A model generated the notes under the pieces. It did not search any database. It saw only the letters and a list, made by a program, of their open reading frames with translations, and was not told the DNA's origin. Shown here in pieces: positions 7,424 to 16,820 of a stretch of DNA of 64,000 nt (position 1 is the first letter of the stretch; the number at the start of each line of letters is the position of its first letter). Origin of the DNA: Enterococcus sp. 5H (GTDB lineage Bacteria > Bacillota > Bacilli > Lactobacillales > Enterococcaceae); assembly GCF_028128615.1 (NCBI RefSeq), contig NZ_AMDP01000036.1, positions 1 through 64,000 of the forward strand, read 5' to 3'. The position numbers were made by a program, and so were the translations under genes.

Positions 7424-9187
7424 ATGGCTTATCAAGCGTTATATCGTGTATGGCGTTCACAGCGTTTTGATGATGTTGTGGGACAAAAAGCGATTACTCA
7501 GACATTAAAAAATGCGATTATACAAAAGAAAACCTCACATGCCTATTTGTTTACCGGACCTAGAGGAACAGGGAAAACTAGTGCGGCAAAAATTTTTGCT
7601 AAAGCAATTAACTGTCAACATAGCGTTGATGGTGAACCTTGTAATGAATGTGAAACATGTATTGCTATTACAGAAGGTCGTTTAAATGACGTCATTGAAA
7701 TTGATGCGGCTAGTAATAATGGTGTTGAAGAAATTCGTGATATTCGTGATAAAGCAAAATATGCACCTACTCAAGCAGAGTATAAAGTTTATATCATTGA
7801 TGAAGTCCATATGCTTTCTACAGGTGCTTTTAACGCATTATTGAAAACGTTAGAAGAACCGCCTAAGAATGTTATTTTTATTTTAGCAACAACTGAGCCG
7901 CACAAGATTCCGCTAACGATTATTTCTAGAACACAACGCTTTGATTTTAAACGAATCGGAACACAAGATATTGTGGATCATCTGGCGTATATTTTAAAGC
8001 AAATCAATGTCGAATTTGAAGAGCAGGCTTTATATGTCATTGGCCGGGCAGCAGAAGGCGGGATGCGGGATGCCTTGAGTATCTTGGATCAGACCATTTC
8101 ATTTAGTGATGAAAAAGTAACCTTGGCAGATGCTATGCAAGTGACTGGCAGTTTAACTTACGAAATGATGGATCAATATATTTCTTGTTGTGTTACAGGT
8201 GACGTGGAACAGGCCTTAGAAACGCTAGAAAGCATTCTTAGTTCAGGCAAAGAAGCTCGAAGATTTTTGGAAGATTTGTTATTATATTGCCGAGATTTGC
8301 TTATGTTCCAGCAAGCACCAAAATTATTAGCAGAAAAAGTTGGAAATTTAACAGATAAGTTTAAAGAATTAGCTGGACAGACTTCGGCAGAAAAAATTTA
8401 TCAGATGATCCAAATCTTAAGCGATACGCAAAACGATATCCGTTTTACTAACAATGCAAATATCTATCTAGAAGTTGCTACAGTCAAATTAGCGAAATCA
8501 GTAAAAAGAACCATAGAAACTTCTGAGGAACCAAAGCAAGAAGTAGCTAGTTCTTCCACTGAATTGACTGCCTTACAGCAGCAAATCGAAACTTTACAAA
8601 AAGAATTGGCTGGGATCAAGAAAAATGGTGTTGCTGCGAAAGAGCCTGAACCTGCTAAAACAACCCGAGTAACCAGTAGTAAAAATGCCTTACGGATTCC
8701 GACAGAACTGGTTTATAAGGTTCTAAATGAAGCAACCAGAGATCATTTATTAAATGTCAAAAACGTTTGGGAAGATTTACTTCAGACACTATCTGTTACA
8801 CAACGGGCAATGTTAAAAGCAAGTGAACCAGTTGCAGCAGGACCTAAAGGCTTAGTGATTGCTTTTGACTATGAAATTGTCTGTGGACGTGCGATGGATG
8901 ATGAAGAGTTACAGTTAGCTGTTCATAATAATTTGAGTCGATTGGCTGATTATGCACCAGATATGGTTTGTATTACGAAAGAAAGTTGGCCTAAATTACG
9001 CCAATCATTTATTAGCCAAAACAAAGATTCGATTGGAACATCCGATTCAGAGGAGTCAGTTTCAAATGGAGATTCTCATTTTATGACAGAAGCAGAGCAA
9101 CAACCTGAACCTGAAACAAACAACCAAGTAGTCGACGAAGCCATTGCCATGTTTGGCACAGAGCTCGTTGAAGTAATAAACGATTAA
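7424..9187 (+). CDS. dnaX: DNA polymerase III subunits gamma/tau
   Basis: 587 aa clamp-loader ATPase that opens the beta clamp and loads it on primed DNA. N-terminal AAA+ module: Walker A GPRGTGKTS (about residue 46), zinc-binding Cys cluster (C-x8-C-x2-C-x2-C type, NCQHSVDGEPCNECETC), Walker B IIDEVHM and arginine-finger SRTQR region. A middle collar domain and a tau-like C-terminal extension (after about 370, coiled coil with Gln/Glu repeats) follow. GGGAGGGG precedes ATG 7424. Starts the recombination/replication unit continued by ybaB, but recR is separated here. Confidence 0.95.
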   Translation: MAYQALYRVWRSQRFDDVVGQKAITQTLKNAIIQKKTSHAYLFTGPRGTGKTSAAKIFAKAINCQHSVDGEPCNECETCIAITEGRLNDVIEIDAASNNGVEEIRDIRDKAKYAPTQAEYKVYIIDEVHMLSTGAFNALLKTLEEPPKNVIFILATTEPHKIPLTIISRTQRFDFKRIGTQDIVDHLAYILKQINVEFEEQALYVIGRAAEGGMRDALSILDQTISFSDEKVTLADAMQVTGSLTYEMMDQYISCCVTGDVEQALETLESILSSGKEARRFLEDLLLYCRDLLMFQQAPKLLAEKVGNLTDKFKELAGQTSAEKIYQMIQILSDTQNDIRFTNNANIYLEVATVKLAKSVKRTIETSEEPKQEVASSSTELTALQQQIETLQKELAGIKKNGVAAKEPEPAKTTRVTSSKNALRIPTELVYKVLNEATRDHLLNVKNVWEDLLQTLSVTQRAMLKASEPVAAGPKGLVIAFDYEIVCGRAMDDEELQLAVHNNLSRLADYAPDMVCITKESWPKLRQSFISQNKDSIGTSDSEESVSNGDSHFMTEAEQQPEPETNNQVVDEAIAMFGTELVEVIND

Positions 9188-9202
9188 GAGGAGACGATAA
9201 TT

Positions 9203-9517
9203 ATGATGCGTGGCATGGGAAATATGCAAGGGATGATGAAACAAGTCCAAAAAATGCAAAAAGATATGGAAAAAGCTCAATCTGAGTTAAACGAAAGAGA
9301 ATTTGTTGGAGAAGCAACGAATCAATTAGTAACGGCAACCTTTACTGGCGATCGTAAATTGAAAGATATTTCTATTAAAGAAGATGTTGTTGACCCAGAA
9401 GACGTAGAAATGCTTCAAGACCTTGTGATTATGGCAGTAAACGATGGTTTAGCAAAAGTTGAAAAAGAAACAGAATCGACTATGGGCAAATATACAAAAG
9501 GATTACCTGGATTTTAA
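9203..9517 (+). CDS. ybaB: YbaB/EbfC nucleoid-associated protein
   Basis: 104 aa, small dimeric DNA-binding protein of the YbaB/EbfC family with the Met/Gln-rich start ([21 protein letters not shown]) and the [16 protein letters not shown] core. GAGGAGA lies upstream of ATG 9203. Fifteen bases after dnaX, so co-transcribed; the usual third member recR is 1.7 kb further on because two reverse genes intervene. Confidence 0.93.
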   Translation: MMRGMGNMQGMMKQVQKMQKDMEKAQSELNEREFVGEATNQLVTATFTGDRKLKDISIKEDVVDPEDVEMLQDLVIMAVNDGLAKVEKETESTMGKYTKGLPGF

Positions 9518-9531
9518 AATGATGAACAATA

Positions 9532-9575
9532 AAAAAGATCAGATGGAGTATTTATTACTCCATCTGATCTTTTTA
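9532..9575. terminator. Strong two-way terminator after ybaB
   Basis: Perfect 19-bp stem AAAAAGATCAGATGGAGTA (9532-9550) / TACTCCATCTGATCTTTTT (9557-9575), A-rich on one side and T-rich on the other, between converging ybaB and the esterase gene. Confidence 0.9.
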
Positions 9576-9586
9576 TTAAAAGCTTA

Positions 9587-10459
9587 TTATAACAAGCTTT
9601 TAATAATGTTCGAAGCTGATTTCCCTTCAGGAAGTGGAAATAGAGGGAATATATGAGGCATTTTATCGTACTCATAATAATTGAAATCAGTCGGATTTTG
9701 TTCCACCATCGTTCGTGTATCCGGATTAGTAATATCAGCTGTTCCAGAAAAAATGTGAATAGGTGAAGTATCTTTAAAGTTGCCATAATACGGACTAATC
9801 AAAGGATCATTCAAAGAGGAACCAGTAGCAACCCATTCTCCAATTTGACCTAAAGCCTTCGAAGCTGAAATGAAATCAGATTTTTGTGCAATTTGAATTT
9901 GAGGATTAGAAAAATCAAATCGAACTAAAGGAGAGATAGCAATTATTTGTTTAGGGTTCTTTAAATTACGTTTTTGTATTGATTGAGCCAAAGATAATGC
10001 TAATGTTCCTCCAGCTGAATCTCCCATAATGGTCAAGTTGGAAAAATCTACGTCCAGATTTCGATAAAAATCAACTAGAAACTCACTCATATCTTCAAAA
10101 GAAAACTCAGGTGCTAAAGGATAAATAGGGACATATATTTCTATATCCAGACTGCGCATGATATTTTCAATATAAGACCAATGAAGTTCACTCATGGGTA
10201 AAACAAACCCACCGCCAGCTAAATAAATTAAACTTTTTTGACTTGCCTTTTGTTTCTGGCTGATTTTATAAAATGGAAAAGACAGACTTGTATCATAGTA
10301 AACTAAAAAATCCTCCGTCATTTTCTTTGAGGGCGTTGCCAATTTTTTCTGTTTTTGAGCAATAGCTGCTTGCAAATCTGCACCTTCTAACGTCCAAATC
10401 TTATTAATCTTTGCCAAGCGTGCAAATAGTTTGAGAGCTTTACTTTGAATACTTTCCAA
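9587..10459 (-). CDS. Alpha/beta-hydrolase, HSL-type esterase/lipase
   Basis: 290 aa cytoplasmic esterase of the hormone-sensitive-lipase group. The oxyanion motif appears as AGGGF (HGGGF variant, about residue 81), the nucleophile in GDSAGG (about 145), Asp in SGTADITNPDT and His in MPHIFPLF. TTG 10459 follows GGAGG by 9 bases. It overlaps the upstream PadR-type gene by 20 bases, so both form one operon, probably repressed through the palindrome at 11006-11032. The substrate cannot be told. Confidence 0.85.
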   Translation of the reverse strand: MESIQSKALKLFARLAKINKIWTLEGADLQAAIAQKQKKLATPSKKMTEDFLVYYDTSLSFPFYKISQKQKASQKSLIYLAGGGFVLPMSELHWSYIENIMRSLDIEIYVPIYPLAPEFSFEDMSEFLVDFYRNLDVDFSNLTIMGDSAGGTLALSLAQSIQKRNLKNPKQIIAISPLVRFDFSNPQIQIAQKSDFISASKALGQIGEWVATGSSLNDPLISPYYGNFKDTSPIHIFSGTADITNPDTRTMVEQNPTDFNYYEYDKMPHIFPLFPLPEGKSASNIIKSLL

Positions 10460-10991
10460 AATGATTTTCCTCCAATTTTTCGGCCCATGATTTTTCTAGT
10501 TCTAATTGTTGATATTCAAGTTTTAATGAAGCCGTTGCTAAATCGCTAAAATGTTGATATTTCATTTCTTGCGGAGGTTCATCAGTGGCTTGTAAATTAG
10601 CTACTTGCTTTAAAAGAAATTCTTGCCGTTTTAAGCAAGCACTAATAAATTCTTGAATTAAAAACTGTCGTTGCTGTTTTTTTAATAAATGAAAGGCATT
10701 AGTTTTTATATGGAAAAGTTTGATAAAATTACTTTGATCTGAAACATCCATCATTAACTCAAAAAAATATGTTTTACCATAGTTAGTAATTTGATAATTT
10801 TGAATCTGTCGATTGTCACTTGTTGTCTCAGTATTAGCTAGAACGATTACTTGTTTTGCCAGCATTTTTTTCAGAGTAGTTGAAAGCGTTCCCCGACTAA
10901 TATGAATCCATGGTTCAATGATTTTAGATAATTGGTAAGCATGCGTAGGAAAATACATTAATATGGATAGAATAAATAGCTCGTACAACAA
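10440..10991 (-). CDS. PadR-family transcriptional repressor
   Basis: 183 aa. N-terminal winged helix of the PadR type (LYELFILSILMYFPTHAYQL.. RGTLSTTLKKM) and a long helical C-terminal dimerisation part (YxFFELMMDVS, then Gln/Glu-rich helix). The start is TTG 10991 or, with better spacing from AGGTGA, the next TTG at 10988. PadR proteins repress detoxification or efflux genes; here the partner is the overlapping esterase gene. The perfect palindrome 15 bases upstream is the likely autoregulatory operator. Confidence 0.85.
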   Translation of the reverse strand: MLYELFILSILMYFPTHAYQLSKIIEPWIHISRGTLSTTLKKMLAKQVIVLANTETTSDNRQIQNYQITNYGKTYFFELMMDVSDQSNFIKLFHIKTNAFHLLKKQQRQFLIQEFISACLKRQEFLLKQVANLQATDEPPQEMKYQHFSDLATASLKLEYQQLELEKSWAEKLEENHFGKYSK

Positions 10992-11005
10992 AAATCACCT
11001 CATAG

Positions 11006-11032
11006 TTGTATAGTTTTAATAAAACTATACAA
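11006..11032. promoter_or_regulatory. 27-bp perfect palindrome, likely PadR operator
   Basis: TTGTATAGTTTTA (11006-11018), one central A, TAAAACTATACAA (11020-11032). It lies immediately before the padR-type start and contains promoter-like TATACAAT. The size and symmetry fit a dimeric winged-helix repressor. Transcription toward recR (start 11186) could also be affected. Confidence 0.75.
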
Positions 11033-11185
11033 TATAATTGTTAAGTTGACAATAATTTTATTTTTGGGCATCATTATTTCAGTTTTCTTGAGAATCAATA
11101 TTCTACAAAATTAACTAAAAAAAATGGTATAATGAGCTGAGTTTGTATATCAGATAGATACAACGTTTGAAAGGATTTGTTGAAT

Positions 11186-11782
11186 ATGCATTACCCAGAA
11201 CCAATAGCTAAATTAGTTGAAAGTTACATGAAATTACCCGGAATCGGTCAAAAAACCGCTGTCCGTTTAGCTTTTCATACTCTTGATATGAAAGAAGAAG
11301 ATGTGAATGCATTTGCGAAATCCCTAATCAGTGTCAAACGCGATCTACATTTTTGTAGTATTTGCGGGAATATAACAGAAGAAGATCCTTGCGAGATTTG
11401 TCAGGATAAAAGTCGGGATCGTAGTATTATTTTGGTTGTTGAAGAGCCGAAAGATGTGATGGCTATGGAAAAAATGCGGGAATATCATGGCTTGTACCAT
11501 GTACTGCACGGTGTATTGTCACCAATGGAAGGAACTGGTCCCGAAGATATTAATATCGCTTCATTAATTCAACGGTTACATGATGATGAGGTTAAAGAAG
11601 TCATTATTGCGACAAATGCAACGACAGAAGGTGAAGCAACAGCGATGTATCTTTCCCGTTTAATTAAGCCGGCAGGTATTATTGTAACCAGATTAGCTCA
11701 TGGTTTGTCTGTGGGTAGTGATATTGAGTATGCAGATGAAGTGACTTTACTAAAAGCTGTAGAAGGTCGTCGTGAACTTTAA
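11186..11782 (+). CDS. recR: Recombination mediator protein RecR
   Basis: 198 aa. Start set at ATG 11186 ([10 protein letters not shown], the conserved RecR N-terminus); AAGGA at 11171-11175 is 10 bases upstream, and earlier TTG codons at 11177 and 11180 are less likely. Helix-hairpin-helix [10 protein letters not shown]4 zinc finger [16 protein letters not shown], then a Toprim domain ([13 protein letters not shown]). RecR acts with RecO/RecF to load RecA at gaps. Normally follows ybaB directly; here it needs its own promoter. Confidence 0.95.
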   Translation: MHYPEPIAKLVESYMKLPGIGQKTAVRLAFHTLDMKEEDVNAFAKSLISVKRDLHFCSICGNITEEDPCEICQDKSRDRSIILVVEEPKDVMAMEKMREYHGLYHVLHGVLSPMEGTGPEDINIASLIQRLHDDEVKEVIIATNATTEGEATAMYLSRLIKPAGIIVTRLAHGLSVGSDIEYADEVTLLKAVEGRREL

Positions 11783-11789
11783 AAATTAA

Positions 11790-11839
11790 AACCATCAGCT
11801 AATGATTAAGAGCGTATCTTCGATCATTAACTGATGGTT
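11790..11839. terminator. Two-way terminator between recR and the methyltransferase gene
   Basis: AACCATCAGCTAATGAT / ATCATTAACTGATGGTT stem with one mismatch, flanked by A-rich and T-rich tracts, between converging genes. Confidence 0.8.
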
Positions 11840-11841
11840 AT

Positions 11842-12507
11842 TTATTTTTCAACAATACTAATTGTAAATCCGTCATAACCCTTAACTCCAACAGTTTCAA
11901 TCGCAGTGGACGTTAGTTTGGTTGAAGTGGCAAGATCATCAACAAAAGAACGTACGCCTAAAACTCGCTTATCAGAACTAGCTGCGTTAATTACAGCACC
12001 ATCGCGTACAACATTATCACCAATAATAACGGTACCGCAACGAGCGAGTTGTAGCGCATACTCCAAATAAACGGAGTTATTTTCTTTGTCTGCATCAATG
12101 AAAATAAGATCAAAAGGAGTTGTTTGAGCGTCTACCATTTTTCTTAAACTATCAGAAGCGGCACCTACTAAAATTTTCGTTTTATCAGAAACACCAGCAA
12201 GAGCTAAATTTTTTCTAGCCACTTCAGCATGTTTTTTATCAAATTCAAGCGAGATCACTTCTCCATCAGAACCTAGTGCTTTGGCAAACCAGAGTGTGCT
12301 GTACCCACCAAGCGTACCGATTTCCAAGATACGTTTAGCTCCTTTGATCTTTGATAGTAGATAAAGAAATTTTCCTTGAGAAGGTGAGACATCATGCGGC
12401 GGTAATTGATGTTTTTGGTTATTTTTCAGAATTTGCTCAAAAATGGGATCATTTTCTACTAGTTTTTCAATAAAATAGTTATCAACTTCTGTAAATAATT
12501 TTTCCAA
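11842..12507 (-). CDS. SAM-dependent O-methyltransferase (catechol/caffeoyl-CoA OMT type)
   Basis: 221 aa if read from TTG 12507, 8 bases after AGGAG; the longer frame from GTG 12516 overlaps that binding site. Class I methyltransferase fold: ILEIGTLGGYST (motif I, SAM binding), VISLEF, and the metal-binding DADKENN and GDNVV motifs of the methyltransferase-3 family. The substrate is unknown; bacterial members act on small phenolics or tRNA. It stands alone in reverse orientation between recR and tmk. Confidence 0.85.
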   Translation of the reverse strand: MEKLFTEVDNYFIEKLVENDPIFEQILKNNQKHQLPPHDVSPSQGKFLYLLSKIKGAKRILEIGTLGGYSTLWFAKALGSDGEVISLEFDKKHAEVARKNLALAGVSDKTKILVGAASDSLRKMVDAQTTPFDLIFIDADKENNSVYLEYALQLARCGTVIIGDNVVRDGAVINAASSDKRVLGVRSFVDDLATSTKLTSTAIETVGVKGYDGFTISIVEK

Positions 12508-12623
12508 AGCATTCACTCCTATTCTTCTTTATAGATTGAGTATATACTTATGGGAATGAAAAGCCAAAATAAGTAAACTAAATAACAGGATACTAAATTA
12601 TTTGTAAGAGTGAAGGAATTCAA

Positions 12624-12653
12624 TTAGACTGATTGTCAGAGATAAAGTATAAT
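12624..12653 (+). promoter_or_regulatory. Promoter of the tmk operon
   Basis: TTAGAC (12624-12629), 18-base spacer, TATAAT (12648-12653), 38 bases before the tmk GTG. Confidence 0.6.
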
Positions 12654-12691
12654 AGATATAAGGAATCATAGTAAGTAAGGGGATTAGTGAA

Positions 12692-13336
12692 GTGCAAGGT
12701 ATTTTTATAACAATTGAAGGTCCAGATGGTGCTGGAAAAACAAGTGTATTACATGAATTATATCCAAAATTGGACTTAGTTGCAGAAAGAAGTATTATCA
12801 AAACAAGAGAACCAGGCGGCATTCCCATTGCTGAGAAGATTCGTCAAATTATTTTAGACCCAAGAAATCAAGAAATGGATGAGCGGACGGAAGCTTTATT
12901 ATATGCAGCAGCACGACGTCAGCATTTAATGGAAAAAGTTTTACCGGCGTTAGAAGAAGGTAAGATCGTTCTTTGTGATCGTTTTGTTGATAGTTCTTTG
13001 GCTTATCAAGGAGCAGGTCGCCGAATTGGTGTCGAAGCAATCGCCTCAATCAATGAGTTTGCAATTGAAGGCACGACGCCTGATTTTACGATTTATTTAG
13101 ATGTTGATTCTGATACAGGTTTGAACCGCATCAAAAATAATCGTCAACAGCAAATTGACCGCTTAGATTCAGAAGGACTTGAATTTCACCAGCGTGTTCG
13201 TCATGAATACTTGAAATTAGTCGAAGAAAATCCTGAAAGAATCACTAAGATTGATGCTAGAATGAGTTTAGAAGATGTTGTAGCAGCAACTTTTGAAGCA
13301 ATTACTAAACGTTATCCAACATATTTTAGAAATTAG
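12692..13336 (+). CDS. tmk: Thymidylate kinase
   Basis: 214 aa; phosphorylates dTMP to dTDP. P-loop GPDGAGKTS (about residue 10), TREPGG dTMP-binding motif, DRFVDSSLAYQGAGR lid/substrate motif. GTG 12692 with AAGGGGA 8 bases upstream. First gene of a six-gene unit (tmk-darA-holB-ricT-yabA-rsmI) conserved in Firmicutes. Confidence 0.95.
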   Translation: MQGIFITIEGPDGAGKTSVLHELYPKLDLVAERSIIKTREPGGIPIAEKIRQIILDPRNQEMDERTEALLYAAARRQHLMEKVLPALEEGKIVLCDRFVDSSLAYQGAGRRIGVEAIASINEFAIEGTTPDFTIYLDVDSDTGLNRIKNNRQQQIDRLDSEGLEFHQRVRHEYLKLVEENPERITKIDARMSLEDVVAATFEAITKRYPTYFRN

Positions 13337-13350
13337 GAAGGTGAATACAC

Positions 13351-13680
13351 ATGAAAATTATTTTAGCAATTGTCCAAGATAAAGACAGCAATCGTTTAGC
13401 CAATGAATTTATTGATGCCAACATTCGAGCAACAAAACTATCATCAACAGGCGGATTTTTAAAGGCTGGTAACAGCACATTTATCGTGGGGATCGATGAT
13501 GACCGTGTTGAAGAAGCCTTAGAATTAATTAAAAAAACGTGCCAATCTCGTAAACAATATGTATCTACTCCAGTGACCTTAGATATTACGATGGATGGAC
13601 AAGTACCTTATCCTGTAGAGGTCGAGGTGGGCGGAGCAACAGTTTTTGTTCTCCCAGTAGAAGGGTTCCATCAGTATTAA
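13351..13680 (+). CDS. darA: Cyclic di-AMP receptor DarA (PstA, YaaQ)
   Basis: 109 aa PII-like trimeric protein that binds c-di-AMP. Recognised from MKIILAIVQDKD start, the TKLSSTGGFLKAGNSTF loop and the C-terminal GATVFVLPVEGFHQY. Distinct from the true PII at 18252. Follows tmk by 14 bases with GGAAGGTG as binding site. Confidence 0.93.
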   Translation: MKIILAIVQDKDSNRLANEFIDANIRATKLSSTGGFLKAGNSTFIVGIDDDRVEEALELIKKTCQSRKQYVSTPVTLDITMDGQVPYPVEVEVGGATVFVLPVEGFHQY

Positions 13681-13681
13681 G

Positions 13682-14644
13682 ATGACAGAAGCACAAGTAT
13701 TAAGTGAACAACAACCGCTGCTTTACCAGCAGCTTCAGAAAAGTTTTGAGCATGGTCGTCTTGCCCATGCTTATCTTTTTGAAGGCGATACAGGAACTGG
13801 TAAAAAAGAAGTTGGCTTATGGATGGCGAAACATGTTTTTTGTACTAATCTGATTGAAAATAATCCATGTAATCAATGCAATAATTGTACACGGATCAAT
13901 GAAAATGAACATCCGGATGTGTTAAGAATTGCTCCTGACGGTCAGACGATCAAAGTCGATCAAATTAGAGAACTAAAAGCTGAGTTTAGTAAAAGTGGTG
14001 TAGAAACTGCTCAGAAAGTTTTTCTAATTGAGCAAGCAGATAAAATGAGCGTTGGAGCTGCGAATAGCTTGTTAAAATTTTTAGAAGAACCCGAAGGAAA
14101 AGTTTTGGCAATCTTGGAAACCACTTCCTTAGCTAAAATTTTGCCGACGATTCAATCAAGATGTCAAGTGCTTCATTTTCAACCGTTAAACAAGGAAAAG
14201 CTGGTAAATACATTAGAAACATCTGGGATTAATAAAAATACTGCGCTACTTTTAGCAGAACTCACAAATAGTTTTGACAAAGCAGTTGAAATCTCTCAAG
14301 ATCAATGGTTTAATGAGGCTAGGGAAATTATTCAACAATGGTTTGAGTATTTAAAAAAAGATGATTCTCAAGCCTTTATCTATGTTCAAAAAAAGATGAT
14401 AAAAGCGTTTAAAGAAAAAGAACAGCAAGCGCTGAGTTTTGATTTATTACTGGCTTATTATCGTAAAGAATTCACTGACTCTGTGTCAAATGAACAGATT
14501 AAACGAGTGATAGAACAGCAAGCACAAAGAATTGAACTAATTTTAAAAGCCCGCCAAAAGTGGGAAGCTAATGTTAGTTGGCAAAGTGTTTGTGAGCAGT
14601 TAGTGATCCGAATGATTCACCCTAAAACAGTAATAGGAGGATGA
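13682..14644 (+). CDS. holB: DNA polymerase III delta' subunit
   Basis: 320 aa clamp-loader subunit. AAA+ fold with GDTGTGKKE in place of a full Walker A (Lys instead of Thr/Ser after GK), zinc cluster C-x8-C-x2-C-x2-C (CTNLIENNPCNQCNNC) and the SRC motif (QSRCQVLHF). Adjacent to darA with a 1-base gap, so translation is coupled. Acts with DnaX and delta. Confidence 0.93.
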   Translation: MTEAQVLSEQQPLLYQQLQKSFEHGRLAHAYLFEGDTGTGKKEVGLWMAKHVFCTNLIENNPCNQCNNCTRINENEHPDVLRIAPDGQTIKVDQIRELKAEFSKSGVETAQKVFLIEQADKMSVGAANSLLKFLEEPEGKVLAILETTSLAKILPTIQSRCQVLHFQPLNKEKLVNTLETSGINKNTALLLAELTNSFDKAVEISQDQWFNEAREIIQQWFEYLKKDDSQAFIYVQKKMIKAFKEKEQQALSFDLLLAYYRKEFTDSVSNEQIKRVIEQQAQRIELILKARQKWEANVSWQSVCEQLVIRMIHPKTVIGG

Positions 14645-14646
14645 AA

Positions 14647-15489
14647 ATGGTAGAAGTAGTAGGAGTTCGCTTCCGTGAAGCCGGTCATATCTATTATTTT
14701 GCTCCTGGAAAATCAGAGTATTTTTACAATGATAAAGTTCTTGTGGAATCACAGCAGTCTAAACAGCTGGCCACAGTTGCGATACCGAAAAAAACGATTG
14801 ATCCGGAAGATTTACCTGAAGAGTTAAAGCCGATTTTAAATAAAGCATCAGACACTGATCTAGAAAAAGAACAAAAAAATATTGATGATGCAACTGCTGC
14901 ATTAAGCATCGCGAAAGAAAAAATTCGTGCCCATGAATTAGAAATGAAATTAATTCGTGTCGAATATACATTTGACCGTAGCAAAATGGTCTTTTATTTT
15001 ACTGCAGATGGTCGAATTGATTTTCGTGAGTTAGTTAAAGATTTGGCAGCAATTTTCCGTACACGTATAGAATTACGCCAGATTGGGGTAAGAGACGAAG
15101 CCAAAATTTTAGGTGGAATCGGTCCGTGTGGTCGTCAATTGTGCTGTTCAACATTTTTAGGTGATTTTATGCCTGTGTCTATTAAAATGGCGAAAGATCA
15201 AGGATTGTCGTTGAACCCTGTGAAAATTTCTGGTTTATGCGGGCGCTTGATGTGTTGTCTGAAATACGAAAATGATGAATATGAAGCAGCGAAAAAAGAA
15301 TTGCCTGATTATGGAAAAGAAGTGATTACCCCAGATGGTAAGGGTAAGGTAGTCGGACTGAACTTATTAAGCCGTATCATTAAAGTTCGCTTAGTTGGAC
15401 GTGAAATGGCTGTTGAGTATGACTACGAAGAAATCAAAGAAGCAACTGAAAAATCCCAATCTGAAAACAATGGTGATCGCAATGGATAA
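14647..15489 (+). CDS. ricT: RicT/YaaT, PSP1-domain protein
   Basis: 280 aa. ATG 14647 is 6 bases after AGGAGG; the first ATG (14641) directly abuts that site. The PSP1 C-terminal domain carries many Cys ([23 protein letters not shown]) that in RicA/F/T complexes bind Fe-S clusters; the complex supports RNase Y-dependent mRNA maturation in Bacillus. Overlaps the end of holB's frame region and the start of yabA. Confidence 0.92.
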   Translation: MVEVVGVRFREAGHIYYFAPGKSEYFYNDKVLVESQQSKQLATVAIPKKTIDPEDLPEELKPILNKASDTDLEKEQKNIDDATAALSIAKEKIRAHELEMKLIRVEYTFDRSKMVFYFTADGRIDFRELVKDLAAIFRTRIELRQIGVRDEAKILGGIGPCGRQLCCSTFLGDFMPVSIKMAKDQGLSLNPVKISGLCGRLMCCLKYENDEYEAAKKELPDYGKEVITPDGKGKVVGLNLLSRIIKVRLVGREMAVEYDYEEIKEATEKSQSENNGDRNG

Positions 15490-15829
15490 ACGCTCTTTAT
15501 ATGACGGTTTGAGTTCCTTAGAGACCGATTTAAAAGGAACGTTAGGGCAATTATCAGAAATTAAAGAAGCTTTACACGAGTTAGTTGAAAAAAATACAAC
15601 GCTTGAAATTGAAAATCAACGCTTACGGGAACATTTGCAAGAGCTAACCAAATTAGCAGCTGAACCAAATGACTCTGTTAAGCAAGAGTTATCAAAATCT
15701 CGAATGAATTTGGAAAAGCTTTATGAGGAAGGCTTTCATGTCTGCAATATTTTATACGGTTCTCGTCGTGAAAATGATGAGGAATGTGCTTTTTGTTTAG
15801 ATGTGATCTACGGTGAACGTAGTAAATAG
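15482..15829 (+). CDS. yabA: Replication initiation control protein YabA
   Basis: 115 aa from ATG 15482 ([10 protein letters not shown], the conserved start), overlapping ricT by 8 bases. N-terminal coiled coil (residues about 8-65) for tetramerisation and a C-terminal zinc-binding part ([10 protein letters not shown]...ECAFC). YabA binds DnaA and DnaN to restrain initiation. A longer frame upstream from 15395 is within ricT and is not used. Confidence 0.92.
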   Translation: MDKRSLYDGLSSLETDLKGTLGQLSEIKEALHELVEKNTTLEIENQRLREHLQELTKLAAEPNDSVKQELSKSRMNLEKLYEEGFHVCNILYGSRRENDEECAFCLDVIYGERSK

Positions 15830-15846
15830 CAAAATAATTAAAATTG

Positions 15847-15878
15847 AGGCTGTGGCAAATATTGTCTCAGCCTTTTTA
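15847..15878 (+). terminator. Terminator between yabA and rsmI
   Basis: AGGCTG (15847-15852) / CAGCCT (15868-15873) followed by TTTTAT; loop TGGCAAATATTGTCT can extend the stem. Possibly partial, since rsmI follows. Confidence 0.65.
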
Positions 15879-15906
15879 TAATAATGTAACATGCAAAGGA
15901 GCCACT

Positions 15907-16773
15907 ATGCAGAAACAGAAAAGTTTTGATTCTGGTAATTCTGGGGTACTATATCTTGTTCCCACACCAATTGGTAATTTAGAAGATATGAGCTTTCGCT
16001 GCATTAATATGTTAAAAGAAGCGACGATTATTGCCAGTGAGGATACACGTAATACTCAAAAATTATTGAATCATTTTGAGATTTCTACACCGCAAATTAG
16101 TTTTCATGAACATAATTATAAAGAACGGATTCCTCAATTTATTCAGCGTTTGGAAGCTGGCGAAGTGATTGCTCAAGTGAGCGACGCAGGTATGCCGTCA
16201 ATTAGTGATCCTGGACATGAATTAGTGGCAGCTTGTATTGAGGCAAATCTGAAAGTTATTGCTTTACCAGGACCAAGTGCGGGTATCACTGCGCTAATTG
16301 CTTCAGGATTGATGCCACAGCCATTTACGTTCTACGGATTTTTACCTAGAAAGAAAAAAGAACAAATCGAAGTATTGGAACGTTTAAAGACTGATGTACC
16401 CACTCAAATTTTTTATGAATCACCTCATCGAATTGCGACAACTGTAAAGCATTTTTCAGAAGTATTTGGAACAGAGCGAAAAGCAGTTATTTGCCGTGAA
16501 CTGACGAAATTACACGAAGAATATTTGCGAGGAACATTGGAAGAACTTAGTAAATATTTAGCGGATCATACCTTAAAAGGAGAATGTTGTTTGTTAGTGG
16601 AAGGTTTTTCAGGAACAGCTGATGAGGGAAATGAAGACCTTGCTTTACCGCTAAAAGAGCATATTGAATTGTTGATAAATGCTGGCAGTTCTTCAAAAGA
16701 AGCGATTAAAGAAGTAGCAAAGCTTCGTGGGTTGAAAAAGCAAGAGGTCTATAAGGAATATCATGTGAATTAA
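15907..16773 (+). CDS. rsmI: 16S rRNA (cytidine-1402-2'-O)-methyltransferase
   Basis: 288 aa from ATG 15907 with AAAGGA 6 bases upstream. Tetrapyrrole-methylase fold with LVPTPIGNLEDMSFR, ASEDTRNT, QVSDAGMPSISDPG and ALPGPSAG motifs. Methylates C1402 in the decoding centre together with RsmH. Last gene of the tmk unit. Confidence 0.95.
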   Translation: MQKQKSFDSGNSGVLYLVPTPIGNLEDMSFRCINMLKEATIIASEDTRNTQKLLNHFEISTPQISFHEHNYKERIPQFIQRLEAGEVIAQVSDAGMPSISDPGHELVAACIEANLKVIALPGPSAGITALIASGLMPQPFTFYGFLPRKKKEQIEVLERLKTDVPTQIFYESPHRIATTVKHFSEVFGTERKAVICRELTKLHEEYLRGTLEELSKYLADHTLKGECCLLVEGFSGTADEGNEDLALPLKEHIELLINAGSSSKEAIKEVAKLRGLKKQEVYKEYHVN

Positions 16774-16786
16774 CTAGAGTTTCATG

Positions 16787-16820
16787 AAAATAAATCAACG
16801 CTACTGTTGGTTTATTTTTT
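16787..16820 (+). terminator. Rho-independent terminator after rsmI
   Basis: AAATAAATCAAC / GTTGGTTTATTT stem followed by T-tract. Confidence 0.8.

Noticed and set aside
7424-9187. Programmed frameshift in dnaX (short gamma form)
   Set aside because: No E. coli-like A-AAA-AAG slippery run with stimulators was seen; AAGAAAAATGG near 8620 is not a convincing site.
9459-9786. Small frames on both strands around the ybaB terminator
   Set aside because: They run through the terminator hairpin and overlap ybaB or the esterase gene.
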